A DNA stretch of 64,000 nucleotides from CAVQSS01 sp963746605 (GTDB lineage: Bacteria > Desulfobacterota > RBG-13-43-22): NCBI GenBank assembly GCA_963746605.1, contig CAVVCH010000003.1, forward strand, positions 1 through 64,000, written 5' to 3'. Below are positions 35,449-44,634 of this stretch, in pieces. The notes below the pieces were generated by a model. It saw nothing but the letters and a program-made list of their open reading frames with translations, searched no databases and was not told the origin of the DNA. The stretch's first letter is position 1; each line of letters begins with the position of its first letter. The translations under genes and the position numbers were made by a program.

Positions 35449-36299
35449 GTGCAGAAGTGTAGCTACAGAATCAGAGTGATGACTCGGCAAGAAATGGATA
35501 TCGCCATCGACTGGGCAGCGGCAGAAGGATGGAACCCCGGGTTGTACGATGCGGATTGCTTCTACGCCGCTGATCCAAACGGTTTCCTTGTCGGATTGCT
35601 TGAGGATGAGCCTGTTGCAACGATTTCAGTCGTGAAATATGGCGATTCCTTTGGCTTCCTTGGTTTTTACATTGTCAAGCCGGAGTATCGTGGCAAGGGC
35701 TACGGCATTCAGATATGGAATGCCGGTCTTGCGTACCTCAAGGGCCGCACTGTCGGTCTTGATGGAGTAGTCGCTCAACAGGGCAATTACCAGAAGTCCG
35801 GGTTTACATTGGCCTATAGAAATATCCGATATCAGGGAACCGGTGGCGGGTCTTTTCCGGCTGATTCAGGGATCGTCCGCTTGTCCACGATCCCATTTGA
35901 TGAGATATGCGCATACGACAAACCGTTTTTTCCCGACAATCGCAGGCAATTTCTGAGGTGTTGGATTGATCAACCTCAAAGTACGGCACTCGGCATCCTA
36001 CGAAACCGCAAACTGGCAGGTTACGGGGTCGTGCGCATTTGTCGTTCCGGATACAAGGTAGGTCCGTTGTTTGCGGACAGTCCGCAGTTTGCGGAACATC
36101 TATTCCTATCTTTGAAGGCACATACCCCGGACGGCGCCCAATTTTTCTGGACACGCCGGAAGTGAATTCGGCGGCAGTCGATTTGGCGAAGCGGCACAAC
36201 ATGATCGTTGCGTTCGAGACGGCCCGCATGTACACGGGGAAATGCCCTGATTTGCCCTTAAACCGGCTGTTCGGCGTGACGACTTTTGAACTTGGGTGA
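35449..36299 (+). pseudogene. GNAT acetyltransferase with C-terminal YitH-like domain, frameshifted
   Basis: From GTG 35449 the N-terminal GNAT domain shows FYIVKPEYRGKGYGIQIW, a good acetyl-CoA motif. The second domain continues through FRRCWID-like sequence to LKAHTPDGA, where the frame shifts near 36140 in a C-run. It goes on in the next frame with IFLDTPEVNSAAVDLAKRHN and ends FGVTTFELG, the conserved end of this two-domain family. One missing base restores a protein of about 283 residues. It is either a recent pseudogene or a sequence error. It lies in the cassette-like region, 150 bases after an attC-like site. Confidence 0.75.
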
Positions 36300-36323
36300 T
36301 CACGCTTCACAAAGGAGGACTTG

Positions 36324-37451
36324 ATGGCGCGATGGTACAAAACGGGCTCGGATCATTTTGGGAGCATTCCTCATAGGACTGATGGCCGCCATGGCTTTTG
36401 CAGCTGAACGTGGACCCATCACCCCTGAAGCCGTGGACGGCATCGTGAAGCCGATTATGGAAAAAGCGAAGATCCCGGGCTTGTCGATCGCGTCTCTTCG
36501 GCCGACGGCAAGACGATTGAAAGGTCCTACGGGACTTCGAATCTGGAGCACCAAATTCCGGTTACCAAGGACTCGCATTTTCGAGATTGGCTCGTTGACC
36601 AAAACTTCACGGCTTTGTCCATTCTGTTGCTTCAAGAAGAAGGCAAGCTGCGGGTGGAGGATAAGCTGTCGAAGTACTTTCCCGGCTTCAGGGGAGGCGA
36701 GGAAATTACGCTGCAACACTTACTTCAGCACACCTCCGGGATCAAGGAGATCCTCAGCGTCGAGCCTTTCGGCTCCAATCAGGAAAAGGACTGGCGTCCG
36801 CAGGAGGTGGTGAAGATGCTGGAGTCTTTGCCGCTTGATTTCGAGCCGGGCCAGCGCGCTCAATACAGCAACTCGGGATGTATGCTATTGGGGCTCGTGA
36901 TCGAAAAGGTATCCGGGGTGGCGTACGGTGACTTTCTCGCCGAACGTATTACGAAGCCCTTGGGCATGATTCACACCCGACTGGGCAGCAACGATGCCGT
37001 CGTACCAAATCGGGTCACGGGCTATGAGTTCGATGCGGCCACCGGAAGCGTGCGGAACGCCAAGTACGCGAGCCTATTGGCCCCTTACGCCAGCGGGGGC
37101 ATATTATCCACTCCCTCGGATATCATCAAACTGAAAAAGGCCTTGCGACCGGGTGTATTTCTGAAACAAGCGAGCATCGAAGCGATGTTCGCTCCCGTCC
37201 GTTTGAACAACGGACATCCATTTGAGCAACCCGGCACAGGAATGACCTTTGGTTACTGCTTGGAGATGCTGAAACATGGAGAACATCTTGTGCCGGGAAA
37301 AACTGGTGGGATCTCCGGCTTCAATGCCTACTTCGCTTACCTGCCGCAAAGGGACTTCATGGTAGCCGTGACGGGAAACCTTCAGAACAGCCTTGGTGCT
37401 TTGATAGAGATCTCTGGCGCTATCCTTCAGATCGAGTTGAACCTGCAGTAG
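36324..37451 (+). pseudogene. Beta-lactamase-family serine hydrolase, multiple frameshifts
   Basis: A class C/penicillin-binding-protein-like serine hydrolase. A signal peptide is visible in one frame (GAFLIGLMAAMAFAAE). The catalytic SxxK lies in FEIGSLTK and the YxN motif in AQYSNSGCM. A KTG-like box is GKTGGISGFN near the C-terminus. At least four shifts are needed to read it: near 36345, 36495, 36585 and 36605. From 36615 to 37451 the frame is intact for 278 codons. Such enzymes hydrolyse beta-lactams, esters or D-Ala peptides; the substrate is unknown. The many indels in a short N-terminal stretch argue for decay more strongly than in the other broken genes. Confidence 0.75.
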
Positions 37452-37503
37452 GCAGGTGTTTTTCCGAGTCTCTTGCCCGCCGCCGCTGAACTGGGCGTTA
37501 AAT
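37436..37503 (+). other. attC-like recombination site 4
   Basis: Left core GTTGAAC (37436-37442) and right core GTTAAAT (37497-37503, perfect GTTRRRY). The inner bases AACCTGCAGT and ACTGGGCGTT pair imperfectly. The hydrolase stop codon lies within the site. A second GTTAGGT follows at 37511-37517. Confidence 0.5.
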
Positions 37504-37627
37504 GCAGATTGTTAGGTCGCTCGCCGCTACGGATCAAAAAATGGGAGCAGACCGGGACATCGTCACGGCCGCCGGAATGTCCAATACGTTAACGGAGGGC
37601 ATTCCAGTTGGGCGACTAACCCCGTGG

Positions 37628-38918
37628 TTACGGACTCGTGCAGGCCTTATAGATATTTTCAAAAAGTTCGGGGATGAGCTTATTGGGTGTGGCTGAGAAG
37701 GCCACCCGGAGCAAATCGGGTTCGACGGAAATAACCCCGGTGTCGTATTGCGCGAGCAGCTTTTTCCTGACGGCTTCCGGGTCGGCGTTTTTGAGCCTGA
37801 CGCACATGAAATATCCGCTGTTATAGGGCAGGGCCTGGAACGCCTGTCCATAGGCATCGGCCTGGATGGCTTTGGTTACAGTCTCGTACCTGGAACGCAA
37901 GACGTCGTTCTTCTGTTGTTTCTCCGGCCAGTATTCCGGGTCCTGGTAGGCCTTGTAAAGCAGCGATTGGCCCAGGTGCGACATATTGGAGGCGTCGGCC
38001 CGGATGGCTCCGGCCGTCTTGGCCTCCAGGGCGCTGTAGATTTTCTTTTTGTCTCCCGGTCCCCCCACCCCGTAGGTGATGAAGCCGATCCGAAAGCCCC
38101 AGACATAATCTTCCTTGGTCGGGCCGTCGAGTTTGACGGCGATTACCCGCTCATGCAGGTCCGCCAGTTTTGAAAACAACGATTCCGTCACGATGCCTTT
38201 TTCGTAAACCAGGCCGAAATAGGCGTCGTCCACCAGGACCACCAATCCCTTCCCCCGGTCGGCCGCCTCTCGTATCACCCTGACGATCTGGTCGGCCTCC
38301 TCGACGGGTCGGCGTATACCCGGTGGGGTTGTTGGGAAAATTCAGGAGCAGCAGGGCCTTGGATTGACCTTTCAGGGAATCCGCCAGACCGGAGAGATTG
38401 AACCCTCGGCCGGAGAACAGGTCGAAGGTGCTTATCCGGGCCCCTTTCTTGGAAAGAAACATCAGGTCATAATTTTCCCAGTAGGGCTGGGGAATGATGA
38501 TCTCATCCCCCCGATTCAGGAAAAGCTCGGCGGCGGTGCTGAGGCCGTGGGTCAGAGCCCCGGTGACGATCGGCTCGCTGAACTCTTTGCCGGCCAGACC
38601 TGGATTTTTTTTAAACAGCATCCCTTTCCAGATTTCCCGCAGTTCCTTTTTCCCGGGGCTGGGTGCGTACGGATAGACCTCTTTGGGCTGCAGTCGGCCA
38701 AGATACTTGTGGATGGTTTGAAGGTGCATGGGCTGGCCGTTCTCTTCCAGTGCGATCCCGATCGTGGCGTTGATCCGCTTCCCGGCCGCCTCCGCCGACT
38801 GCGAAAGAATACCCAGCTTCGGAAAGAAAAGCGCCAGCCCGGCTTCCGAGAGAAGTTCAACCAGGCCGGGGTTTTCTCCCGCCAAGGTTTCATTTAAGGT
38901 TTTCGCTTGTTGGTCCAT
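37628..38918 (-). pseudogene. Class I/II PLP-dependent aminotransferase, frameshifted
   Basis: The N-terminal two-thirds (38918 to about 38300) and the C-terminal part (38278 to 37628) are in different frames. An extra C near 38305, just after NFPNNPTGYTPT, explains the break. Removing it gives VEEADQIVRVIREAADRG and a continuous protein of about 430 residues. Fold type I features are the NNPTG motif, VLVDDAYFGL (Asp for the PLP nitrogen), and a Lys in DGPTKEDYVWGFRIGF followed by the conserved Arg. The amino-acid substrate cannot be assigned. The single indel may be a sequence error. Confidence 0.8.
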
Positions 38919-39226
38919 CCGGTTCCCCTTGAAGGTATTGTAATTTTTTACAGTATAGTAAAAAAAGGACGCCTTCTCAACATAAACTTTTCATGATAGC
39001 GGCCAGGTACCGCCGTTTCAGTGGATAGGGAATGGCATCCGCCTCTTTCGCGCGCAACAAAATAATCTCCCTGTTCTACTCTAGGGCTCCTGCAAAGCGA
39101 TAGGCAAGATCGCATCGGTTCTCTCGGTTGACTTTTTCCTCCGCCGGTTCCTGGTTACTTTTCCCTCAGTCTATTTAGTCTTTAGAGACACATTGAGGTC
39201 GTTTGACCATTGCCGGGAGGTTCATA
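38919..39226. other. Intergenic region upstream of rubredoxin-like gene
   Basis: About 300 bases between divergent genes. Nothing coding is supported. AT-rich sequence at 38935-38965 (TTGTAATTTTTTACAGTATAGTAAAA) could serve as a promoter for either side but no clear pair of boxes was identified. GGGAGG at 39215-39220 is the ribosome binding site of the next gene. Confidence 0.35.
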
Positions 39227-39430
39227 ATGGCTGCCGCCAAGTGGAAGAAGGTTCATCTCTATCAGTGCCCCTGCGGGTACGAATACGAGCCGGAGAAAGG
39301 GGACGCGGAAAAAGGCTGGCACCCCGGCACCTCTTTTGAGGATTTACCGGAGTTCTGTACCTGTCCCCATTGCCAGCGGGCCAAGATCCATTTCCGGGAA
39401 AAGAATTTTTCGGTCCAAGTCCCGGAGTGA
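39227..39430 (+). CDS. Variant rubredoxin-like protein
   Basis: 67 residues, rubredoxin in outline: CGYEYEPEKGD, GTSFEDLP and CPHC in the right order and spacing, with a short N-terminal extension. In rubredoxin the first knuckle is CxxCGY. Here it is QCPCGY, so the first ligand position (13) is Gln and a Cys sits one place later (14). The second knuckle CPHC is normal and an extra Cys44 precedes it. The iron site must therefore be rearranged (C14/C16/C46/C49), or the protein binds zinc. The start at 39227 is fixed by GGGAGG seven bases upstream. It lies directly before a selenocysteine-containing DsbA-like gene and could exchange electrons with it. Confidence 0.8.
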   Translation: MAAAKWKKVHLYQCPCGYEYEPEKGDAEKGWHPGTSFEDLPEFCTCPHCQRAKIHFREKNFSVQVPE

Positions 39431-39466
39431 TCCGTCCCATAGGTAGTCCAAAGAAAGGAAACTCAG

Positions 39467-40093
39467 ATGGCGAATCCTACCCTGGAAATATTTTCCGATT
39501 ACGTCTGACCGTGGTGCTATTTCATTACCGGGCGTATTGAACGATTGCAGGCGGAGTACGAAATCGGCTTAAGGTGGACGGCTTTTCCCCTCCACCCGGA
39601 AACGCCGGAAGAGGGACAAACCCTGGAACAGCTTTTTGCCGGTCAGGCGGTGGACCTGGATCAGGTGATGGTTCGCCTGAAGCAGGCGGCCCGGGAAGCG
39701 GGACTGCCTTTTACCGACCGGACGATGACCTATAACAGCCGCCCGGCCCAGGAACTGGCCAAGTGGGCTGAAAGCAAGGGTCGGGGCGACGAATTTCACC
39801 GCGCGGTTTTTCAGGCTTATTTTGTTCAGGGAACCAATATCGGGAAAGTTCAGGAACTCTTGGACCTGGTGCGTTCCCTTGGTCTCCCGGAAGCGGAGGC
39901 CGCAACGGTGCTGCAGGAGAGGACCTTTAAGGGCGCGGTGGATCTAGATTGGGCTCGGTCGCGGGAACTGGGGATACGGGCGGTTCCGACGTTTGTGCTG
40001 GGCCGACAGTCCCTGGTAGGCGCGCAGCCCTATGAGAAATTGACAGCCTGGATGGATACCGCCGGGGTGAGGAGGCGAAAAGATGAAAAATAA
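39467..40093 (+). CDS. Selenocysteine-containing FrnE/DsbA-family thiol oxidoreductase
   Basis: 208 residues from ATG 39467 (AAAGGAAA upstream), with one in-frame TGA at 39506-39508 (codon 14). It reads IFSDYV-U-PWCYF where FrnE relatives have DYVCPWCY, so the TGA replaces the first Cys of the CxxC redox centre. A SECIS-like hairpin follows. The rest is typical of the family: LRWTAFPLHPETPEEG, AQELAKWAESKGRGDEFH and the cis-Pro loop GIRAVPTFVLG. No signal peptide is present, so it acts in the cytoplasm. FrnE proteins are thought to handle disulfides, and selenium would speed exchange with thiols. A gene finder without recoding would start it at 39545 and lose the active site. It overlaps the DUF1847 gene by 11 bases. 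Confidence 0.87.
39521..39541 (+). promoter_or_regulatory. SECIS-like hairpin for Sec14
   Basis: The arms TTCATTAC and GTATTGAA pair with a single T-T mismatch around a CGGGC loop. The loop begins 21 bases after the TGA and has G at its second position, matching bacterial SECIS rules. It is inside the coding sequence. Confidence 0.65.
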
Positions 40094-40871
40094 GGAGAAC
40101 GGTAAAAAACAAGCAGGCGGGGATCGTCCCCGGGAAAAAAAGAAGGCCGCCAAGGGGAGTGAGCAAAAACCGTTAAAAATAGGAACACGGCCACCTACTC
40201 CGGCCTGCGCCTCGTGCGGCCGGCCCGTTTCCCAAAAAATCTGTTTTTCCGGAGCGGGTGTGGGCTCGAAAGGCTGTCCGACTTTGACGCACAAAGGCGT
40301 TCTGGAAGAGGCCAACCGGGAATATGAGCAGCCGGAGGTGCGGGAATTTGCTCGGCAGGCCTCCATCCAGGAGGCCGAATGCTATGCCAACCGGCAGGAG
40401 CGCCCTTATGTCATGCAGCCCACCAAAACCCGGATAGTAGAAATTATCGAATTTGCCCGGCGGATGGGATACCGGCGATTAGGCATGGCTTTTTGTTTAG
40501 GCCTGGTCAAAGAGGCGGCCCTGGTGGAAGAAATTCTGATCGGGCAGGGCTTTGAGGTCATTTCGGCAATTTGTAAAGCGGGCAGAACCGATAAGGGGAA
40601 AATAGGGATTAGGGACCAAGAGAAAATTTATCAGGGGACAGCGGAAGCCATGTGCAACCCCATATTTCAGGCTAAGCTGCTCAACGAAGGAAAGACGCAG
40701 TTCAATATCCTGCTGGGTTTGTGTGTGGGCCATGATTCTCTTTTTTTTAAATATGCGGCGGCGCCCACCACGGTGTTGGCCGTTAAGGACCGGGTCACCG
40801 GCCACAACCCCCTGGCGGCGATCTACCTTTCGGATTCCTACTACCGAAAAATCAAAATCACCCCCAAGTAG
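40083..40871 (+). CDS. DUF1847 metal-binding-like protein
   Basis: 262 residues. A Lys-rich N-terminal 45 residues lead into CASCGRPVSQKICFSG, then GVLEEANREYEQPEVREFAR. The core includes IIEFARRMGYRRLGMAFCLGLVKEAA, AICKAGRTDKGKIGI, AMCNPIFQAKLLNE and LLGLCVGHDSLFFKYAAAP. This is the pattern of the DUF1847 family, annotated as predicted metal-binding proteins of anaerobes. The conserved Cys residues are all present. Its start overlaps the end of the selenocysteine FrnE-like gene, so it is translationally coupled and probably works in the same thiol or metal pathway. Biochemical role not known. Confidence 0.8.
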   Translation: MKNKENGKKQAGGDRPREKKKAAKGSEQKPLKIGTRPPTPACASCGRPVSQKICFSGAGVGSKGCPTLTHKGVLEEANREYEQPEVREFARQASIQEAECYANRQERPYVMQPTKTRIVEIIEFARRMGYRRLGMAFCLGLVKEAALVEEILIGQGFEVISAICKAGRTDKGKIGIRDQEKIYQGTAEAMCNPIFQAKLLNEGKTQFNILLGLCVGHDSLFFKYAAAPTTVLAVKDRVTGHNPLAAIYLSDSYYRKIKITPK

Positions 40872-41176
40872 GTCTTCATCCTTTTGGCAGGTTATTTTTA
40901 GTCGCATAATTGTATTTGCCCGGAGAGGATGAATTTACTTCCGTTTGGGGCTTTCAGACTGATGTTCTCGCCCGCTCCCTTCGGTCGCTCGAGCACGCAG
41001 AGATCACAGAGACAGAGAACAATTTTTTAAAAAAATCGCTGAGAGGCCGATTTTTTTAAGACTACCCACGCCTTCGGCGGGTATCATTCGCGTAGCGATG
41101 GGATTCTTTCAATTGCCGTCCCCTCAACGGCAATTGAAATTAGATAGTTATGGCATCGATCCGTGTAGGTCAAAAA
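40872..41176. other. Convergent intergenic region with two hairpins
   Basis: No gene is supported between the convergent DUF1847 and comEC genes. One hairpin (41029-41057) has arms AAAAAAATCG and CGATTTTTTT and ends in a T-run, so it could terminate rightward transcription. A second (41107-41139) has a perfect 13-bp stem, TTTCAATTGCCGT with its complement, around a 7-base loop but no T-run. Confidence 0.5.
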
Positions 41177-43622
41177 TCAAAAGGGTCCTTTCAAGGTACT
41201 TTCTCCCGCCCATTTTCCCTTCCTATAGCTAAAACGGATGGCCCCCTCCTGGTCGGTGCGCAGGATTCCAATGCCCTTTTCCAGGTAGCGGCGGAGAATC
41301 TCGGGGTGGGGCACCGGAAAGCGCACAGACCCCCGGGCCGAGAAAACAGCCCAGCGAGGGGCCACGGCCTCAATAAAGGCCGGTTGGCTGGAGGTGAGGC
41401 TGCCGTGATGAGGAACCTGGAGGATCTGGCTATGGAGGACGGACCCGCGTTCCAATAAGCTGGTTTCCACTACCGCTTCAATGTCCGCCGGTAACAGCAC
41501 CCGCTGGCCCTGATAGTCGATTTGCAGGACCAGAGAGCGGTTATTTTGTCCATGGTAGTTGAAAGCCTCGGATCCCTGGGGAAGTGTTGGTTCAGGATGC
41601 AAAATCCGGACACGGACGTCGCCGAAGTTTTTTATCCAACCTGCCTTTGGTTGGAACGTGGTGATTTTTTTTTGCTGGATCAGGTCCTCCAGGCGCGAAA
41701 ATGCCTCCGAATCCGCCCGCTCCCCATTCCACCAGAATTCTTTGACGATAAATTTATCCAGGATAAAAGGCAGCCCGTTGAGATGATCGGGATGGGGATG
41801 GGTGGATACCACCGTATCCAGTGAGAAGATCTTCTTCTGCCGGAGAAAGGGGCTGACCACGCGTTCGCCTAAATCAAAGGCCGGATTGGGCGACCCGCCC
41901 CCGTCCACCAGCAGGTTTTCCCCGCCGGGAAATTCCACGAGGATGGCGCTGCCGTGCCCCACATCCAGGAAGGTTAAGGTCAGGGGCTTGAAACCCAAGA
42001 AGGTCTTAATTTGGGGGAAGGAAAAGGTAAGCACCATAAAGATCAAGCTCAGACCTAAGGCCCAGTGAGCTCGGGGGATTTTGCGTCGGTTAAAAAGGAT
42101 TAAAAGGGCCAAAAAGTAGAAAAATAGCTCCGGCCAGGCTGGGCGGGGGAAATACATGAACGCGCCGGGCAGGGAAGCAAAGAAATGGGTAAGTTCCCCA
42201 GGTCCATTCCAGCAGGAGGGTGATAATTTTAAATAAGAAAGCGGTTCCCCAGGAAAAAAAGGGGGAAAGGCCTATGGCCACCAGTCCCAGGGGCGCGACG
42301 AAGACACCGGTCAGAGGAACGAGCAATAAATTACTGATCAGGCCGATAAAGGAAAGCTGGTGGAACCACCAGGCGACCACGGGGAAGGTGGCCAATTGAG
42401 AGACCAGAGAAACGCAAAATATCCCCCAAAGATAAAGAAGACCTCGATAGCCCCAGGACGGGTCGGGTTTATCCGGGTTCCCCCTGGGAGGCCATATTTT
42501 AGGCAGAAGATAGCCGATGGCCCAGACGGAAACAAAAGATAATTGAAATGAAGGTCTGAACAGGGAGGAGGGCGACAGAAGCAGCAGTATCAGAGCGGCC
42601 AGGGCCAGATTATTCAACAGATCGGATTGTTTTTTTAACAGCAGGGCCAGGAACACCAGGGTGACCATCAGCAGCGCCCGGGAAACCGAAGGGCTCAGAC
42701 CGGCTAACAGGGCATACCCGGCTACCGGGACAAAGGACCCGACCAAGGCCCAAAAACGCACGTTCAAAACCAACAGGGCCGTTTCGGACAGACTTAGGAG
42801 GTAACGAAAGAAGAAAAAAGCCAGACCGCCGACCAACCCGAGGTTCAATCCGGAAAAGGCCAGCAGGTGGGCCACACCGGCTTGATTAAAGGCCTCCCGG
42901 ATTTCCGGGGAAATTTTACTTTGGTCACCCGTCAGCAGTGACTGGGCGATCGCGTTCAGCGGGGGAGGGGACGTGGGCGTCAATGAGGGCATTGACCCGA
43001 AAACGGGCGGCCAGAAAGGAGAGCCGTTTCCCTAGTGATATTATTCGGGCCGGATAAAATCAGGAGATCGGGCTGTTCCAGAAATCCGGCCACCCGGATC
43101 CCCTGGCGGGCCATGACCCTTTGAAAATCATACCCTCCCGGATTGTGGTAGCCCTCGATGGGGTGCAAGCGGGAGACAAATCGAATCGGATCGCCTGTTT
43201 CCAGGTTGTACACGATGCCGTTGACGGTTAAGAGGATCATTCCCTGGATCGGAACGTCCTCCCCTTGAAGACGGTAAGCGCTCAAGCGGACGATAAACCG
43301 GGTCCGGTCCGGTGAAAAAGTCGGCTCCTGTTGAATGATGCCTGAGAATTGATGAAGGCGCTGGTCCAATAAAAAGGCGGGTACCGGCGGCTCGGTGGAA
43401 CGGGGCGAGAAAAACGAGGTCTGGCTGACGCCAACGACCAGGAAAAAAATGATTCCCCAATAAAAAACGAAAGCGGGCCTTAAAAAATAAAGGACACCGA
43501 GGACCACAAAAATGAAGGTTAGAACATAGGGGACATAAGGCACCCCGTCCGGGTGGAAGGGAATCCCCCAGGAAGAGGCCGACCATGAAGGTGAGCACCA
43601 AAGGGATGGCGGGACGGGACAT
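41177..43622 (-). pseudogene. comEC: ComEC/Rec2 DNA-uptake channel protein, four frameshifts
   Basis: The N-terminal DUF4131 region, the polytopic Competence domain (HLLAFSGLNLGLVGGLAFFF) and the C-terminal metallo-beta-lactamase domain (LTFLDVGHGSAILVEFPGG, THPHPDHLNGLP and VPHHGSLTSSQP) are all present in order. The order is correct for ComEC, about 810 residues. The frame changes near 43567 (a C5 run), 43040, 42965 (a G-run) and 42183. Each can be repaired by a one- or two-base edit without losing residues. ComEC forms the inner-membrane channel for single-stranded DNA in transformation. The start is uncertain; ATG 43622 is preferred for its membrane segment. If the indels are real, the organism has lost this channel. 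Confidence 0.82.
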
Positions 43623-43862
43623 GGACAATGTTGTTAAGGAGTTGGCATGCCTTACAGATTCTTTCACAGCTTAACAGGAATATCGAATAAGGTCAGTGAA
43701 GTCAATAGAATAAGCCGGGGGAATAAAGGTCTAAATTTAATTATCCGCCATTTAGCCATTCAGACGCCGGGCTTCCGTTTCTTAACAGAAGAAGCAGCGC
43801 ATTGAGCGCCTGATTCGCCGCATTATGACTAAAGAACATCATAGAAAACCGTAAAGTTCTTC

Positions 43863-43891
43863 TTGCTCCCCTTTTGGGAACAGGATATACT
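43863..43891 (+). promoter_or_regulatory. Promoter of higBA
   Basis: TTGCTC (43863-43868) and TATACT (43886-43891) with a 17-base spacer. Transcription would begin at about 43898, one base before the higB start codon, suggesting a leaderless or nearly leaderless message. Confidence 0.55.
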
Positions 43892-43898
43892 ATCTTCA

Positions 43899-44192
43899 AT
43901 GAGAATCATATCTCGAAAGAAGCTCAAAGAGTTTTGGGAGAAGCATCCCGATGTCCGACAGCCGCTCCAAGCTTGGTATAACGACACCAAACATACCGAA
44001 TGGAAAAGCCCAGCGGATATTAAGACAGTCTTTCGAAACGCCAGCTTTGTGGGAAACGACAGAGTGGTTTTTAATCTTAAGGGTAACAGCTATAGATTAG
44101 TCGTTGCTATACGCTATGAGCATGGCCTTGTTTTCATCAGGTTTGTCGGTACACACCAGGAGTACGATAGAATTGATGCGGCGAAAGTTTAG
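43899..44192 (+). CDS. higB: HigB-family toxin (mRNA interferase)
   Basis: 97 residues. The sequence IISRKKLKEFWEKHPDVRQPLQ, then SFVGNDRVVFNLKGNSYRLVVAI and FVGTHQEYDRIDA is the complete HigB/RelE-like fold, with the conserved YRLVVxI and H-x-x-YD endings. The start at 43899 matches the family; the frame is open to 43863. The toxin cleaves mRNA on the ribosome and is placed first, followed by its antitoxin 12 bases later, the reversed order typical of higBA. There is no ribosome binding site in the expected place. Confidence 0.88.
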   Translation: MRIISRKKLKEFWEKHPDVRQPLQAWYNDTKHTEWKSPADIKTVFRNASFVGNDRVVFNLKGNSYRLVVAIRYEHGLVFIRFVGTHQEYDRIDAAKV

Positions 44193-44204
44193 GAGGGCAT
44201 TAAC

Positions 44205-44582
44205 GTGAAGATTAAACCAATAAGGACAGAACCCGATTACGAATCCGCACTCAAAGAAATTGAGCGGCTCTTTAATGCGAAACCCGGCACCACGGAAGCG
44301 GATCGCCTTGAGGTTCTGACTACCCTCACGGAAGCCTATGAAGAAAAACATTACGTCATTCCCCTGCCTGATCCCATTGAAGCCATTCTCTATCATATGG
44401 AAAGTAGAGGCCTCTCTCGCCGGGATTTGGAGTCCTATATTGGTAGTCGTGCTCGTGTATCCGAAATCTTGAATCGAAGACGCCCGCTCACTATGGAGAT
44501 GATCAGAAACCTTCACGATGGTTTGGGTATTTCTGCGGAAGTCCTGATTCAGCCGTACAGAACAGTCAAGGACGCGGCATAA
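44205..44582 (+). CDS. higA: HigA-family antitoxin with helix-turn-helix
   Basis: 125 residues from GTG 44205, with AGGAGG upstream. The N-terminal 60 residues form the toxin-binding part (EIERLFNAKPGTTEADRLEVL). The C-terminal XRE-type helix-turn-helix reads IEAILYHMESRGLSRRDLE followed by SRARVSEILNRRRPLTMEMIR. It would neutralise HigB and repress the promoter at 43863. The pair is intact, unlike the Phd-type pair at 32585. Confidence 0.88.
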   Translation: MKIKPIRTEPDYESALKEIERLFNAKPGTTEADRLEVLTTLTEAYEEKHYVIPLPDPIEAILYHMESRGLSRRDLESYIGSRARVSEILNRRRPLTMEMIRNLHDGLGISAEVLIQPYRTVKDAA

Positions 44583-44634
44583 CCAATGATTACAGTTTAC
44601 CCCCGATTAGGATGTTTTTGGTAAAAAAGTCATC

